Assembly (NCBI RefSeq): GCF_005281475.1
Contig: NZ_CP040106.1
Span: forward strand, 4,678,501-4,742,500
Source: Echinicola rosea
GTDB lineage: Bacteria > Bacteroidota > Bacteroidia > Cytophagales > Cyclobacteriaceae
Length of the DNA: 64,000 nucleotides
Direction of reading: 5' to 3'
Below the pieces are notes generated by a model. It had not been told where the DNA came from and made no database searches. It saw only the letters and a program-made list of their open reading frames with translations. Below, piece by piece: positions 27,170-36,672 of the stretch (position 1 is the stretch's first letter; each line of letters begins with the position of its first letter). A program made the position numbers and the translations under genes.

Positions 27170-28246
27170 ATGAACCAAGGCCTCAAACTGCACAAAAGCA
27201 TCTCTATCCTCATTCATATTTTAGCGTGGATATTGATCGGTGCCGTCCTTTTTCTATTGGGACCGTTGTCATGGAATACCACCTTACCCGTGGAGTTTTG
27301 GTACAGGCAGCTGACCTTGATAACATTGTTGGTAGGGCTATTTTATGCCAACAAAGATGTTTTTGTGCCAAAGCTTTTATTTGAAGGAAAAATATGGCCC
27401 TTTTTATTGCTCATCCTGGGGCTGTGTTTTTCATTGATGTTTGCCATGGAATATTTTGAAAACCTGCTCCATCTTCCAGAGTTGATGCATAAGGCCTTTC
27501 ACCCTGAAGACGATCAGCCATTCAAGCCCAAAAGGGATTACATTAATGTTTTCATGCTTTTGGTGCTCTTTCTCGCGGCGGGGATCAGCACAAGTGTGGC
27601 TGCCGTCCAAAAGTGGCAGACAGACGAAGCCTTAAGAAGGCAGCTGGACCAGCAGCGGATCAGTTCCGAACTCTCTTACCTGAAGGCGCAGATCAATCCC
27701 CATTTCTTTTTCAATACCCTGAACAACATCTACTCACTTACCAGCATCGATGTAGAAAGTGCCCGAATAGCCCTGCACAAACTGTCCAGAATGATGCGCT
27801 ACGTGCTTTATGAGACCGAAAAAGACCAGACATTGCTCAGCAAAGAAATCGGGTTTATCAAAGATTTTATCGAATTGATGAAATTGCGTATATCGGAGAA
27901 AGTAAAGATCGAGCTCGAAATCGATGAAAAAATGGAAGACAGGGTAGTCGCGCCGATGTTACTTTTGCCTTTTGTGGAAAATTGTTTTAAACATGGCATC
28001 AGCAGCCGTCAGCCAGGGACTATTTCCATAAAAATACACACACAAGAAAATACCCTCACCTTAGAAACATCAAACAAAATAGTCCCCAAAAATATGGGAA
28101 GCCCAGAATCGAGCCAGCGAGGCATCGGTTTGGCCAATACCAAAAGGCGGCTATCTTTACTTTACCATAAAAAGCATGAACTCGCGATAGATGATCAAAA
28201 TCCAGAAAATGAGTATCGTGTCACCCTCAAAATCAACCTTGCATGA
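27170..28246 (+). CDS. LytS/YehU-type sensor histidine kinase
   Basis: The 358-residue protein has four N-terminal membrane helices (~13-33, ~40-60, ~73-93, ~125-148) and no large periplasmic domain. A short coiled linker leads to the His_kinase domain with LKAQINPHFFFNTLNNIYSL, whose histidine (~H178) is the phosphorylation site. The ATPase part shows LLPFVENCFKHGIS (N box) and GIGLANTKRRLSLLY (G box). Its stop overlaps the next ATG by four bases (ATGA), so the pair is translationally coupled. The signal is unknown. Confidence 0.95.
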   Translation: MNQGLKLHKSISILIHILAWILIGAVLFLLGPLSWNTTLPVEFWYRQLTLITLLVGLFYANKDVFVPKLLFEGKIWPFLLLILGLCFSLMFAMEYFENLLHLPELMHKAFHPEDDQPFKPKRDYINVFMLLVLFLAAGISTSVAAVQKWQTDEALRRQLDQQRISSELSYLKAQINPHFFFNTLNNIYSLTSIDVESARIALHKLSRMMRYVLYETEKDQTLLSKEIGFIKDFIELMKLRISEKVKIELEIDEKMEDRVVAPMLLLPFVENCFKHGISSRQPGTISIKIHTQENTLTLETSNKIVPKNMGSPESSQRGIGLANTKRRLSLLYHKKHELAIDDQNPENEYRVTLKINLA

Positions 28247-28974
28247 AACTAACGTGTATTGCTGTAGATGACGAGCCATTAGCATTAAAAATGCTGTGCA
28301 ATTTTATAGAACAAACGGCCTTTTTGTCCTTGGAGGACAAATTTGAAAATGCTATTGACGCACTGGCTTTCACGCATAAACACGAAGTGGACCTGATCTT
28401 TCTGGACATCCAGATGCCGGACCTTTCTGGAATGGAACTGGCTAGGGTTTTGGAAAACAATAAAAAGACCCGCTCCACTAGGATCATTTTCACTACTGCC
28501 TATAATCAGTTTGCCGTGGAAGGTTATAAGGTGGATGCACTGGATTACCTCCTGAAGCCCTACAGCTATGAGGAGTTTTTAAAAGCCGCCACAAAGGCCT
28601 ACCAATTCTTCGAAACGCAACATCAACCTGCCCCAATAGAAACGGATAAAAAAGATTATATCTTCCTTAAAGTAGAATATCAATTGGTAAAAGTGATGCT
28701 AAGGGACATCCTTTACCTGGAAGGATACAAAGACTACGTAAAAGTCCATCTAATTGGTAAACCCTCCCCCACACTTTCTTTGACCAGTTTAAAAAACATG
28801 GAAGACATTCTTCCAGCAGCCCATTTTATGCGAATTCATCGATCATATATCATCTCCCTCGATCATATTGATTCCATCACTCGGAATACAGTCAATATCG
28901 GCACCATGACCATTTCCGTAAGTGATCATTATAAGGAAAATTTCCTACAATTTGTCAATAAATGGATCGGTTAA
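28243..28974 (+). CDS. LytTR-family response regulator
   Basis: The 243-residue protein has an N-terminal receiver (CIAVDDEPLALKML, phospho-Asp in LIFLDIQMPDLSG, ~D57; lysine in YLLKPYS) and a C-terminal LytTR DNA-binding domain (FLKVEYQLVKVMLRDILYLE.., HFMRIHRSYIISLDHIDSI). It is the partner of the overlapping LytS-type kinase. Regulators of this group bind pairs of direct repeats upstream of targets; the divergent receptor gene is the obvious candidate. Confidence 0.95.
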   Translation: MKLTCIAVDDEPLALKMLCNFIEQTAFLSLEDKFENAIDALAFTHKHEVDLIFLDIQMPDLSGMELARVLENNKKTRSTRIIFTTAYNQFAVEGYKVDALDYLLKPYSYEEFLKAATKAYQFFETQHQPAPIETDKKDYIFLKVEYQLVKVMLRDILYLEGYKDYVKVHLIGKPSPTLSLTSLKNMEDILPAAHFMRIHRSYIISLDHIDSITRNTVNIGTMTISVSDHYKENFLQFVNKWIG

Positions 28975-29071
28975 GGCGTAGCTAACAACCTTGATCACGC
29001 TAAATTAGGTTATACCCAAGGTAATATTATTTTTTAGATTTTATTATTCCCAAAACTGTCCTAATTTAGAC

Positions 29072-29252
29072 CTAGTGTCAAGTCAACGCTTAAATGAAGG
29101 CTAAGGCGGTAGTAGGTTTTGGACGATATCAAGGCGCAATAAACGCCTCTAAGGAAGTCTTTTTGCAAAGTAGAGATAAACGAAAAGACACACCGGATTA
29201 CACGTAGGTTTAGGCCTGCCTGCCGGAAATGGCAGGTTTGACTTGGTACTTG
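29072..29252. repeat. Family-A miniature element (copy 2)
   Basis: CTAGTGTCAAGTCAA (29072-29086) and TTGACTTGGTACTTG (29238-29252) form the ends. The 181-bp interior matches the copy at 7987-8156 in order and carries an extra inverted segment, CCTGCCTGCCGG...GGCAGG. It fills most of the 318-bp gap between the LytTR regulator and the deaminase and ends 41 bp before that gene's ATG. Confidence 0.65.
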
Positions 29253-29292
29253 TGTACTTGGCAATAGAAATTCCGTTCTCATTTTAATCGAT

Positions 29293-29769
29293 ATGACAAA
29301 TCTTCAAAAAACATTTATGGAGATGGCCATTGGCCTCTCCCGTGAGGGAATGAATTCTGGCAAAGGAGGGCCTTTCGGCTGTGTGATCGTTAAGGATGGT
29401 GTGGTGATCGGAAAGGGAAACAACCAAGTCCTGAGCACCAATGACCCTACTGCCCATGCGGAGGTAGTTGCCATAAGGGAAGCCTGTAAGACGCTCCGCA
29501 CCTTCCAGTTGGACGGCTGCGAAATCTACACCTCCTGCGAACCCTGTCCCATGTGCCTGGGCGCTATTTACTGGGCCAGACCCTCTAAAGTTTTCTTTGC
29601 CAATACCAGACAGGAAGCAGCGAATGCAGGGTTTGACGACGATTTCATCTATCAGGAACTTCCACTGTCTCCATCCGATAGAAAAATCTCCATGATTCAC
29701 TCTCCTGACAATGCCGCATTGGAAGTATTCCAGGAGTGGATTTCTAAAGAAGACAAAAAAGTTTACTGA
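29293..29769 (+). CDS. guaD: Guanine deaminase (CDA-fold nucleoside deaminase)
   Basis: The 158-residue protein has the zinc-binding motifs TAHAEVVAI (H and catalytic E) and SCEPCPMCLGAIYWA (two Cys). AIGLSREGMNSGKGGPFGCV and the C-terminal RQEAANAGFDDDFIYQEL match the Bacillus-type GuaD, which converts guanine to xanthine and ammonia. tRNA adenosine deaminase TadA is the main alternative, but the C-terminal FDDDFIY block favours GuaD. The PLP decarboxylase gene follows after 47 bp on the same strand. Confidence 0.87.
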   Translation: MTNLQKTFMEMAIGLSREGMNSGKGGPFGCVIVKDGVVIGKGNNQVLSTNDPTAHAEVVAIREACKTLRTFQLDGCEIYTSCEPCPMCLGAIYWARPSKVFFANTRQEAANAGFDDDFIYQELPLSPSDRKISMIHSPDNAALEVFQEWISKEDKKVY

Positions 29770-29816
29770 TTTTCACTGCAGTTTTTTACACTGTCATACC
29801 GACACCCCCTTTATCA

Positions 29817-31205
29817 ATGCACAAAATTTTAGAAAGCGACCTTAACCAGTTTGATGAGCTACTGAATACGGTAAAAGACAAAGGCATAACCTATCTAAAC
29901 GCACTTTCCGAGCGGCCTACTTCTTCTACTCATCAAGTTACCGAACATATTAATTTGCCGAAGGAAGGTCCCGGCACCCTCAAAGCACTCGAACAATTCT
30001 TTCAGCGTTTCGAGCCACTTATGGTGGCTTCTTCAGGTCCTCGATTTTGGGGTTTTGTCACAGGTGGCACCACACCAGCGGCTATGGTCGGGGACTGGCT
30101 TACCTCCGTTTATGACCAAAATACACAAACGACAAAAGGCCATGGGGATGTTTCTGGCACCATCGAAAAGCAAACCATATTATTACTCCTTGAACTACTC
30201 CAGTTGCCTAAGGACTACCTAGGCGGGTTCGTAACTGGAGCGACGATGTCAAACTTCACCTGCCTGGCCGTAGCACGGCAGTGGGTAGGGCAGCAACAAG
30301 GGAAGGACTTCGCGAGGAACGGTATCACGGAAACCATTCCTGTCTTATCCGCCACACCGCACTCCTCCTCCATCAAATCCCTGGCTATGCTTGGTCTTGG
30401 TAGCAAAAACATCATACACATCAACACCAAGAATGGCAACCGCGAGGCCATGGATATTGAGGATCTTGAACGTACCATTCAACATCTGGAAGGTCAGCCT
30501 TTTATACTCATTTCAAGTGCTGGCACGGTAAACACCGTGGATTTTGATGACTTTTCGGCCATTGCCAAACTTAAGGAAAAACACCAATTTTGGTGGCACA
30601 TCGATGCGGCTTTTGGTGGCTTTGCGGCTTGCTCTCCATCCTATAAGGGGCTACTGATGGACTGGCATCAAGCAGATAGCATCACCTTGGATGGCCACAA
30701 GTGGCTCAATGTTCCCTATGAAAGTGGCGTGTTCCTAGTAAAGGAAAAACACCAATTACTCCAAGTAGCCTCTTTCCAAAATTCCAATGCGCCCTACCTG
30801 GGAGACCCCATGGAGAATTTTAATTACCTCAATCTACTTCCAGAAAACTCAAGGCGCCTCAAAGCCCTTCCTGTTTGGTTTAGCCTCGTTTCCTATGGAC
30901 GAGAAGGCTACCAATCCATCGTTGAAAATTGTATCACATTGGCAAAGGAATTTGGCCAGGCTATTGAGGAGAATGAGCGTTTTGAACTCTTGGCACCCGT
31001 GAGACTGAACACGGTCTGCTTTTGCCTAAAAGATCATGCCCGTACAGCTTCATTTTTGTCTTCCTTAAATGCCACTGGCAAGGTATTCATGACCCCTACT
31101 ACCTATCAGGGAAAAGTAGCCATCCGAGCAGCCTTTGTCAATTACAGGACAACCAAAAAAGATATAGCGACTGTCATAACACTAATGGAAGAAACCTGTC
31201 GATAA
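29817..31205 (+). CDS. PLP-dependent group II decarboxylase-like enzyme
   Basis: The 462-residue protein belongs to the glutamate/aromatic amino-acid decarboxylase fold. GGFVTGATMSNFTCLAVAR is the phosphate-binding region, HIDAAFGGFAAC contains the cofactor-contacting Asp and Ala, and SITLDGHKWLNVPYESGVF carries the PLP lysine. The N-terminal FWGFVTGGTTPAAMVGDWL is typical of the 'pyridoxal-dependent decarboxylase' group annotated without a known substrate. Aromatic or acidic amino acids are possible substrates. It may be co-transcribed with guaD, but no shared pathway is obvious. Confidence 0.85.
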   Translation: MHKILESDLNQFDELLNTVKDKGITYLNALSERPTSSTHQVTEHINLPKEGPGTLKALEQFFQRFEPLMVASSGPRFWGFVTGGTTPAAMVGDWLTSVYDQNTQTTKGHGDVSGTIEKQTILLLLELLQLPKDYLGGFVTGATMSNFTCLAVARQWVGQQQGKDFARNGITETIPVLSATPHSSSIKSLAMLGLGSKNIIHINTKNGNREAMDIEDLERTIQHLEGQPFILISSAGTVNTVDFDDFSAIAKLKEKHQFWWHIDAAFGGFAACSPSYKGLLMDWHQADSITLDGHKWLNVPYESGVFLVKEKHQLLQVASFQNSNAPYLGDPMENFNYLNLLPENSRRLKALPVWFSLVSYGREGYQSIVENCITLAKEFGQAIEENERFELLAPVRLNTVCFCLKDHARTASFLSSLNATGKVFMTPTTYQGKVAIRAAFVNYRTTKKDIATVITLMEETCR

Positions 31206-31278
31206 TGCTCATTAAAGTTGTACCCATCATGTCGATCGACGAGCTACAAGCTCGATGTTTATTGAGGCTGACCCATAA

Positions 31279-31411
31279 TTAAACCCGCATTATGCATTAG
31301 CCTATCTATTGCGACCTGATCCGCCGCGGCGGACAAAATCAATCTCCAAACAGCCTGATTTTCTTGTAGTTTCAGCTCTCATAACGATTCCTAATGCATA
31401 AAGCGGGTTAA
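31279..31411. repeat. Family-B miniature element (copy 2)
   Basis: Bounded by TTAAACCCGCATTATGCATT (31279-31298, continuing AG) and CTAATGCATAAAGCGGGTTAA (31391-31411, 21 bases), with one TCCGCCGCGGCGGA palindrome at 31320-31333. At 133 bp it is ~51 bp shorter than the copy at 24117-24300, lacking one palindrome unit. Confidence 0.7.
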
Positions 31412-31961
31412 ACAATCCGTCATCACGAACGGAGCGAAGTGATCTCAATGTGCTTTCATTGCACGTATGACGAAATTGGCTTCTTCAGATTTCCATCGGA
31501 ATCGCAACGAGAACTTATGAGACAGCCTCAACCATTCTCAGCCTGTGTATTGTACTTCCCTGATTAGTGTTGACCGGGTTAATATTTGTTTTCATTACTA
31601 ATTGTCATGGTCGTCCAAGTAAAGGTTTTGGGATTGAAAAAAAATTGGTCCAAATCTGCCCCTAAGTCCGCTAAAGGGGACTTTCTTATCATCCATTCAA
31701 AGAACGGGAGTTTTACGAAATCAAGTAAATCTTAGCTATTTTCATTTAAAGCTACGGTTTCAGCGTAAATAAAATGTAATCGGACGACAGTGAAAAAATG
31801 TGGTAATAACTGGGAGGGTTAAAATCTGAAAGAGCTTAATTGAGTCAGAGACTCAAAACATGCCAGTGCCGGGGTCAGAGCCCCAGCACAACCCGGAGCC
31901 CGGGTTTCTCTTTGCTCGATAATAACCCCACCTAACCTCCCCTAAAAGGGGAGGATTCTCA
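31412..31961. other. Gene-free mosaic of dispersed repeats
   Basis: This stretch continues the 815-bp gap behind the PLP enzyme. CCGTCATCACGAACGGAGCG and CAATGTGCTTTCATTGCACG at 31416-31475 resemble widespread short repeats, ending at TTATGAGACAGCCTC (31507-31521), the end sequence of the element beside topB. Further right are small hairpins (GGGGTCAGAGCCCC near 31870, CCCGGAGCCCGGG near 31893, CTCCCCTAAAAGGGGAG near 31938). No ORF is supported. Confidence 0.45.
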
Positions 31962-32003
31962 TGTTTTATGTCTCCATACTCACATCTCACTTCTCACGTC
32001 TCT
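31962..32003. repeat. Heptamer (7-bp period) repeat array, inverted
   Basis: The reverse complement reads GAGACGTGAGAAGTGAGATG then TGAGTATGGAGAC, i.e. units of TGAGAxG with a 7-bp period, the same family as 15049-15105. It ends 18 bp from the convergent end of the helical-protein gene. Confidence 0.6.
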
Positions 32004-32020
32004 AGCCATTGCTTTCCACC

Positions 32021-33577
32021 TCACTTTTCCTTCACAATTTTCTGCTGAAACTTTTCCCTGATCACCTCTTGGACGGGACGGTTTTGGATCTTGCTGTCCA
32101 GCCAAGAAATGATATCCAAATACAAAAAGGCACGTTTCTCATAAGGGTGGTTTTCGTATTGCACCAGCTTGTCCCTTAATTCCTTAAATGCTGATTTCAA
32201 CTCATATTCATAAATCCTATTGAGCTTTCTGACAAAATGCATCATTTCCTGCTGGACCAAATGCAAGTCCTCCATCTTGATCAAAAACCGATAGACATTC
32301 CTGATTTGCTGCTCCAAGTTATCATCTAGTCCCTCTTCATAGCTCGCAATCAGCTTAAGGATATGTGCAAAGCACTGCAAATCTTCCCTCAACCCATCAC
32401 CGGTATGACTGATCACCTCATCCAAATGCCTAATGGCTCCCATATTATCTCCGCTTCCAAAATATAAGCAGGCAATTTTATAGTGAAGAACGACCACATG
32501 GTGCACATCCAACTTGGATCGAAGTTGCTTCATCTCGGCAAGTAAAGAAGGAATAACCTTTTCCACACCCAAGCTGAAGTCTCCAATCAGAAAGTAATAG
32601 TTGATGCTATTGGAATAATAATAGAGAAAAGCCAGAATCCTACAATTATCATCCATTCTAAAGTCATCGTTCTCCAAGCTGTCCTTAAACTGCTCAAATA
32701 CCACAATAAATCGCTCATACTGCTGCAGGTAAAATAGTGTATCCAACAAGTAATGATAGGCTTTCAGGTAATTGCCGGTGGCCACTTTTTTCATTTGGGG
32801 ATGGCTTTGGTACAGCCCCACCCACCGCTGGGCTGCGCGGTAACAGAGTGGAAAGTCCTGCAAGATATGGTAAAACCAAACCTGGGACTGAAAAAGGTAA
32901 AGTTTCTCGTAAAAATTCAAGTCATCCAGCTCATAATCCGGCATGTTTTTCAGGTAATAGGCCTCTACCAATTTACGGTCATACTCATCTTTAACATGTC
33001 CCATTTTAAGGTATAGACCGTAAAGTTGAAGGGAAAGATTGCTCAGTGTGTTCTTTAGGGAAGCACTGCTCACCAGCTCTTTGGCTTCATTGGCCAGTAT
33101 TTCTGCCCGGTCCCGCATACTCCGTGTGATATGCTGTGACTCGATCACCTTCTCCAACTCCACTATCCTAAGCATGATCGTATCTAGGTAATACTTCTTA
33201 GCCGTCTGCTTGGCCTTGTCCAGCAATTTCAGGCTCTGCTTATACAGCCCTTTGTTGTATAGGATCCTTGCAAAATCTATTTGTTCATTAAGCTGCAACT
33301 CCACATTGTGATCGGCATATATCAAACGAAGGCTGACCAATATTTGCTTGTACAAATGTGATTTCATATTGGCCAACTGCTTTTTGGTGACAGGAGCCTT
33401 CTTCAGCAGTATCTTTTCATCATAAACTTCCATTTTATCCAACGTATCAAAAAGCTTCACAAATTTGGCATTTTCGTTGGCTCCAAACCGCTTGGCATAA
33501 AGCTTAAAGCCCCGCTTATCTGAAGCACTTAAGGACTTGATCAAAATAAATACACTATCTTTTTCCTTTCCAGACAT
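32021..33577 (-). CDS. Conserved-looking all-helical protein of unknown function
   Basis: I do not recognise this 518-residue protein. It is almost entirely alpha-helical, with helix pairs of about 35-40 residues (e.g. ARILYNKGLYKQSLKLLDKA and HYKIACLYFGSGDNMGAIRH) that look like TPR-like repeats. There is no signal peptide or membrane segment, so it is probably cytoplasmic. The N-terminus (SVFILIKSLSASDKRGFKLY) may form a small separate helical domain. It stands divergent from leuA. A scaffold or regulatory role is a guess from the fold only. Confidence 0.75.
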   Translation of the reverse strand: MSGKEKDSVFILIKSLSASDKRGFKLYAKRFGANENAKFVKLFDTLDKMEVYDEKILLKKAPVTKKQLANMKSHLYKQILVSLRLIYADHNVELQLNEQIDFARILYNKGLYKQSLKLLDKAKQTAKKYYLDTIMLRIVELEKVIESQHITRSMRDRAEILANEAKELVSSASLKNTLSNLSLQLYGLYLKMGHVKDEYDRKLVEAYYLKNMPDYELDDLNFYEKLYLFQSQVWFYHILQDFPLCYRAAQRWVGLYQSHPQMKKVATGNYLKAYHYLLDTLFYLQQYERFIVVFEQFKDSLENDDFRMDDNCRILAFLYYYSNSINYYFLIGDFSLGVEKVIPSLLAEMKQLRSKLDVHHVVVLHYKIACLYFGSGDNMGAIRHLDEVISHTGDGLREDLQCFAHILKLIASYEEGLDDNLEQQIRNVYRFLIKMEDLHLVQQEMMHFVRKLNRIYEYELKSAFKELRDKLVQYENHPYEKRAFLYLDIISWLDSKIQNRPVQEVIREKFQQKIVKEK

Positions 33578-33720
33578 CAGACAATAAATATATTTAAAGC
33601 ATTAAAAACCAATCAATTACATTCATTAAAAACCAATTAAACATTGGACAAATAAAGTTAAGTCAATTTACAATCAATCCATAAGATTTTACTTTAGATT
33701 TTAGAATAAAAACTCAGATT

Positions 33721-34893
33721 ATGGATAAACGACAAGTATTAATCTTTGACACTACCCTAAGGGATGGAGAACAGGTCCCAGGCTGTAAGTTGAATACCCC
33801 ACAAAAAATCGAAATTGCACGACAGTTGGAAAAGCTGGGCGTGGATGTTATCGAGGCGGGATTCCCGGTTTCCAGCCCAGGTGACTTCAAATCAGTCGTA
33901 GAAATTTCGAAAAGTGTTTCCGAACCTATTATCTGTGGTCTTTCCCGAGGTGTGGCAAAGGATATAGAAGTAGCTGCTGAGGCGCTAAAATATGCAAAAA
34001 GACCTCGAATTCATACTGGAATCGGTACCTCTCCTTCCCATATCAAATATAAATTTAAGAGTACGCCCGATCAAATCCTCGAACGGGCAGTAGCCGCAGT
34101 AAAACACGCAAAATCCTTCGTAGAGGATGTGGAATTTTATGCGGAAGACGCTGGAAGGACTGACAATGAATACCTTGCTCGCATTTGCGAAGCAGTAGTC
34201 AAAGCCGGTGCCACTGTATTGAACATTCCCGACACCACTGGCTACTGTCTGCCAGATGAATACGGCGCCAAGATAAAGTACCTCATGGACAATGTGAGAG
34301 GCATCGAAAATGTCATCATATCTGCCCATTGCCATAATGACCTGGGGCTGGCCACAGCAAACTCCATTTCTGCTGTCATGAACGGTGCACGCCAAATCGA
34401 ATGTACTATCAACGGCATAGGAGAAAGGGCCGGCAACACTTCTTTGGAAGAGGTCTCCATGATCATGAAACAACATCCACGGCTGAACGTCTATAACAAC
34501 ATCAACTCCAGGCTACTAAATCCAATTTCCAGGCTGGTTTCTGAGCGCATGGGCATGCATGTACAGCCAAACAAGGCCATCGTAGGATCCAATGCTTTTG
34601 CCCACTCTTCTGGTATCCATCAAGATGGTGTCATCAAAAACCGTGAAACATACGAAATCATCGATCCTGAAGAAGTCGGTGTACACGAGTCCATGATCGT
34701 ACTGACCGCAAGAAGTGGTCGTGCGGCATTGGCCTTCAGGCTTCATAAAATCGGCTATACCGTTACCAAACTGCAGCTGGACGAAATCTATCAACTTTTC
34801 CTTGAGCACGCAGACATGAAAAAAGAAATCACCGATGATGACCTTCACGAAATCATGAAAGTCTCCAGTGTCCCTGGAAACGTGGAAGCATAA
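33721..34893 (+). CDS. leuA: 2-isopropylmalate synthase, short form
   Basis: DRE-TIM metallolyase: [15 protein letters not shown] at the start, [15 protein letters not shown], and [13 protein letters not shown] with the metal-binding His pair, plus [17 protein letters not shown]. It condenses acetyl-CoA with 2-oxoisovalerate in leucine synthesis. At 390 residues it lacks the ~110-residue C-terminal regulatory domain that binds leucine in the ~510-residue form. Residues ~290-320 ([19 protein letters not shown]) are the LeuA-type subdomain and argue against homocitrate synthase. It is alone here; leuBCD are elsewhere. Citramalate synthase is a less likely alternative. Confidence 0.88.
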   Translation: MDKRQVLIFDTTLRDGEQVPGCKLNTPQKIEIARQLEKLGVDVIEAGFPVSSPGDFKSVVEISKSVSEPIICGLSRGVAKDIEVAAEALKYAKRPRIHTGIGTSPSHIKYKFKSTPDQILERAVAAVKHAKSFVEDVEFYAEDAGRTDNEYLARICEAVVKAGATVLNIPDTTGYCLPDEYGAKIKYLMDNVRGIENVIISAHCHNDLGLATANSISAVMNGARQIECTINGIGERAGNTSLEEVSMIMKQHPRLNVYNNINSRLLNPISRLVSERMGMHVQPNKAIVGSNAFAHSSGIHQDGVIKNRETYEIIDPEEVGVHESMIVLTARSGRAALAFRLHKIGYTVTKLQLDEIYQLFLEHADMKKEITDDDLHEIMKVSSVPGNVEA

Positions 34894-34914
34894 ATGCTGA
34901 AGATCAATTATCCA

Positions 34915-34954
34915 TAAAAAAATCCAGTAAGCTACTGCCTACTGGATTTTTTTA
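34915..34954. terminator. Bidirectional terminator between leuA and ffh
   Basis: AAAAAAATCCAGTA pairs with TACTGGATTTTTTT around AGCTACTGCC. Both sides have A/T runs, so it can terminate leuA on the plus strand and ffh on the minus strand. Confidence 0.88.
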
Positions 34955-34977
34955 TGTTATGATAGTAGGAGAAGGGT

Positions 34978-36318
34978 TTACTTCCCTCCCATATTGTTTG
35001 GCATCAAGTTGCTTAGGGCACGTTGGGCTCCGCCCATTTTATTCATCTGCTTCATCATTTTTCTCATGTCCCTAAACTGCTTCATCAAGTTATTGACTTC
35101 TTGGATGGATCTTCCGCTTCCATCCGCTATTCGCTTTCTCCTACTTCCATCGATTACATCTGGATTTTCTCTTTCCAGAGGTGTCATACTCCTAATGATC
35201 GCTTCTATCGGCTTAAATGAATCGTCATCGATATCCAATCCTTTGATCATTTTACCCATCCCGGGAATCATTCCCATCAGGTCTTTTAGGTTCCCCATCT
35301 TTTTGATCTGTTCGATTTGGGAAAGGAAATCATCAAAGTTAAATTGATTCTTTCGTATCTTGGCGTTGATGCGTTTGGCTTCATCTTCGTCAAATGACTC
35401 CTGGGCACGCTCCACCAAGGAAACCACATCCCCCATACCTAGGATCCGCTGGGCCATCCGGTCTGGATAGAAGATGTCCAGGTTTTCCATTTTCTCACCA
35501 GTGGAGATAAACTTGATCGGCTTATCCACCACGTGACGAATGGAAATGGCCGCACCACCACGGGTATCGCCATCCAATTTGGTAAGCACCACCCCATCAA
35601 AATCCAACCGCTCATCAAAGGTCTTGGCCGTGTTCACCGCATCCTGGCCAGTCATGGAGTCCACAACAAAAAGTGTCTCAGCAGGGTCAAGGTGCTCCTT
35701 CAGGTCCGAAATCTCATTCATCATCTGTTCATCGACTGCCAGACGACCTGCCGTATCGACGATGACGTTTTTCTTACCATTTTTCTTGGCGTAAGCTATG
35801 GCCTTGGAAGCAATATCCAGAGCGTTTTTGTTGTCCGGTTCAGCATATACCTCTACCCCGATTTGCTCACCCAAAGTCTTCAACTGCTCAATGGCCGCCG
35901 GACGGTAAATATCACAAGCTACCAATAGTACCTGACGCCCCTGCTTTTTCAAATGGGTGGCCAGCTTACCGGAAAAAGTGGTCTTACCGGAACCCTGTAG
36001 CCCTGAAATCAAAATCACATTCGGGTCTCCCTTGAGACTGATATCCTCCTTGGCCCCCCCCATTAGCTTTGTCAGCTCCTCTTGCGTGATCTTCACAAGC
36101 AACTGACCGGGAGAAACAGAAATCAATACATCTCTACCAAGCGCTTCGCTCTTGATCGTATCGGTGACTTCCTTGGCTACTTTATAGTTTACGTCAGCAT
36201 CGATCAACGCCCTACGGATCTCCTTTACTGTCGTGGCTACGTTAATCTCGGTAATCTTACCAGTACCCTTTAGGGTCTTAAATGCTCTATCTAGTTTAAA
36301 ACTAAGATTATCAAACAT
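34978..36318 (-). CDS. ffh: Signal recognition particle GTPase Ffh
   Basis: The 446-residue protein has the N domain (MFDNLSFKLDRAFKTLKG), then the G domain with P-loop LISGLQGSGKTTFSGKLA (~residue 105), DTAGRLAVDEQMM and TKLDGDTRGGAA. The Met-rich M domain follows (LKDLMGMIPGMGKMIKGLD, ending RKMMKQMNKMGGAQRAL). It binds signal sequences and 4.5S/6S-type SRP RNA and docks to FtsY for co-translational membrane targeting. Length is normal. The SRP RNA gene is not visible in the window. Confidence 0.97.
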   Translation of the reverse strand: MFDNLSFKLDRAFKTLKGTGKITEINVATTVKEIRRALIDADVNYKVAKEVTDTIKSEALGRDVLISVSPGQLLVKITQEELTKLMGGAKEDISLKGDPNVILISGLQGSGKTTFSGKLATHLKKQGRQVLLVACDIYRPAAIEQLKTLGEQIGVEVYAEPDNKNALDIASKAIAYAKKNGKKNVIVDTAGRLAVDEQMMNEISDLKEHLDPAETLFVVDSMTGQDAVNTAKTFDERLDFDGVVLTKLDGDTRGGAAISIRHVVDKPIKFISTGEKMENLDIFYPDRMAQRILGMGDVVSLVERAQESFDEDEAKRINAKIRKNQFNFDDFLSQIEQIKKMGNLKDLMGMIPGMGKMIKGLDIDDDSFKPIEAIIRSMTPLERENPDVIDGSRRKRIADGSGRSIQEVNNLMKQFRDMRKMMKQMNKMGGAQRALSNLMPNNMGGK

Positions 36319-36341
36319 GTTTCTTTCCTTCTATTTTACTG

Positions 36342-36349
36342 CAAAAATA
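36342..36349 (-). promoter_or_regulatory. -7 box of the ffh promoter
   Basis: On the minus strand TATTTTTG matches TAnnTTTG exactly, ending 23 bp before the ffh ATG. The -33 element is weak. Confidence 0.45.
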
Positions 36350-36545
36350 CAATAAATTAATTTCTATCGAAGGGCTAGGTTATTTATTCGCCCAATTCTT
36401 TTCTTTTATCTTCCTAATCTTTGTTCCATTACCAAAAAAAGCCCCTTAAAATACACCTGTTTACCTTTTTATATTTTGACAATGGTAAAAACCAAATGAT
36501 CAAAAGTAAAAAGCGATTTTCAATCATTCATTTACGATAAAAACC

Positions 36546-36576
36546 AAAAAATACCGTAATCACGGTATTTTGTTTT
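36546..36576. terminator. Hairpin with U-tract
   Basis: AAAATACCGT and ACGGTATTTTGTTTT form a tight stem around AATC. It lies between ffh and the 36.9-kb gene, which are both on the minus strand. Confidence 0.6.
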
Positions 36577-36672
36577 ACAAAATTAAATTGTACCTTAGAA
36601 GTACTGTTTCACTTTTTTCAAATCTCGAAGTAATAGAATTACTTAACTTTTAATTTTTAATCCTTCAAAAGG

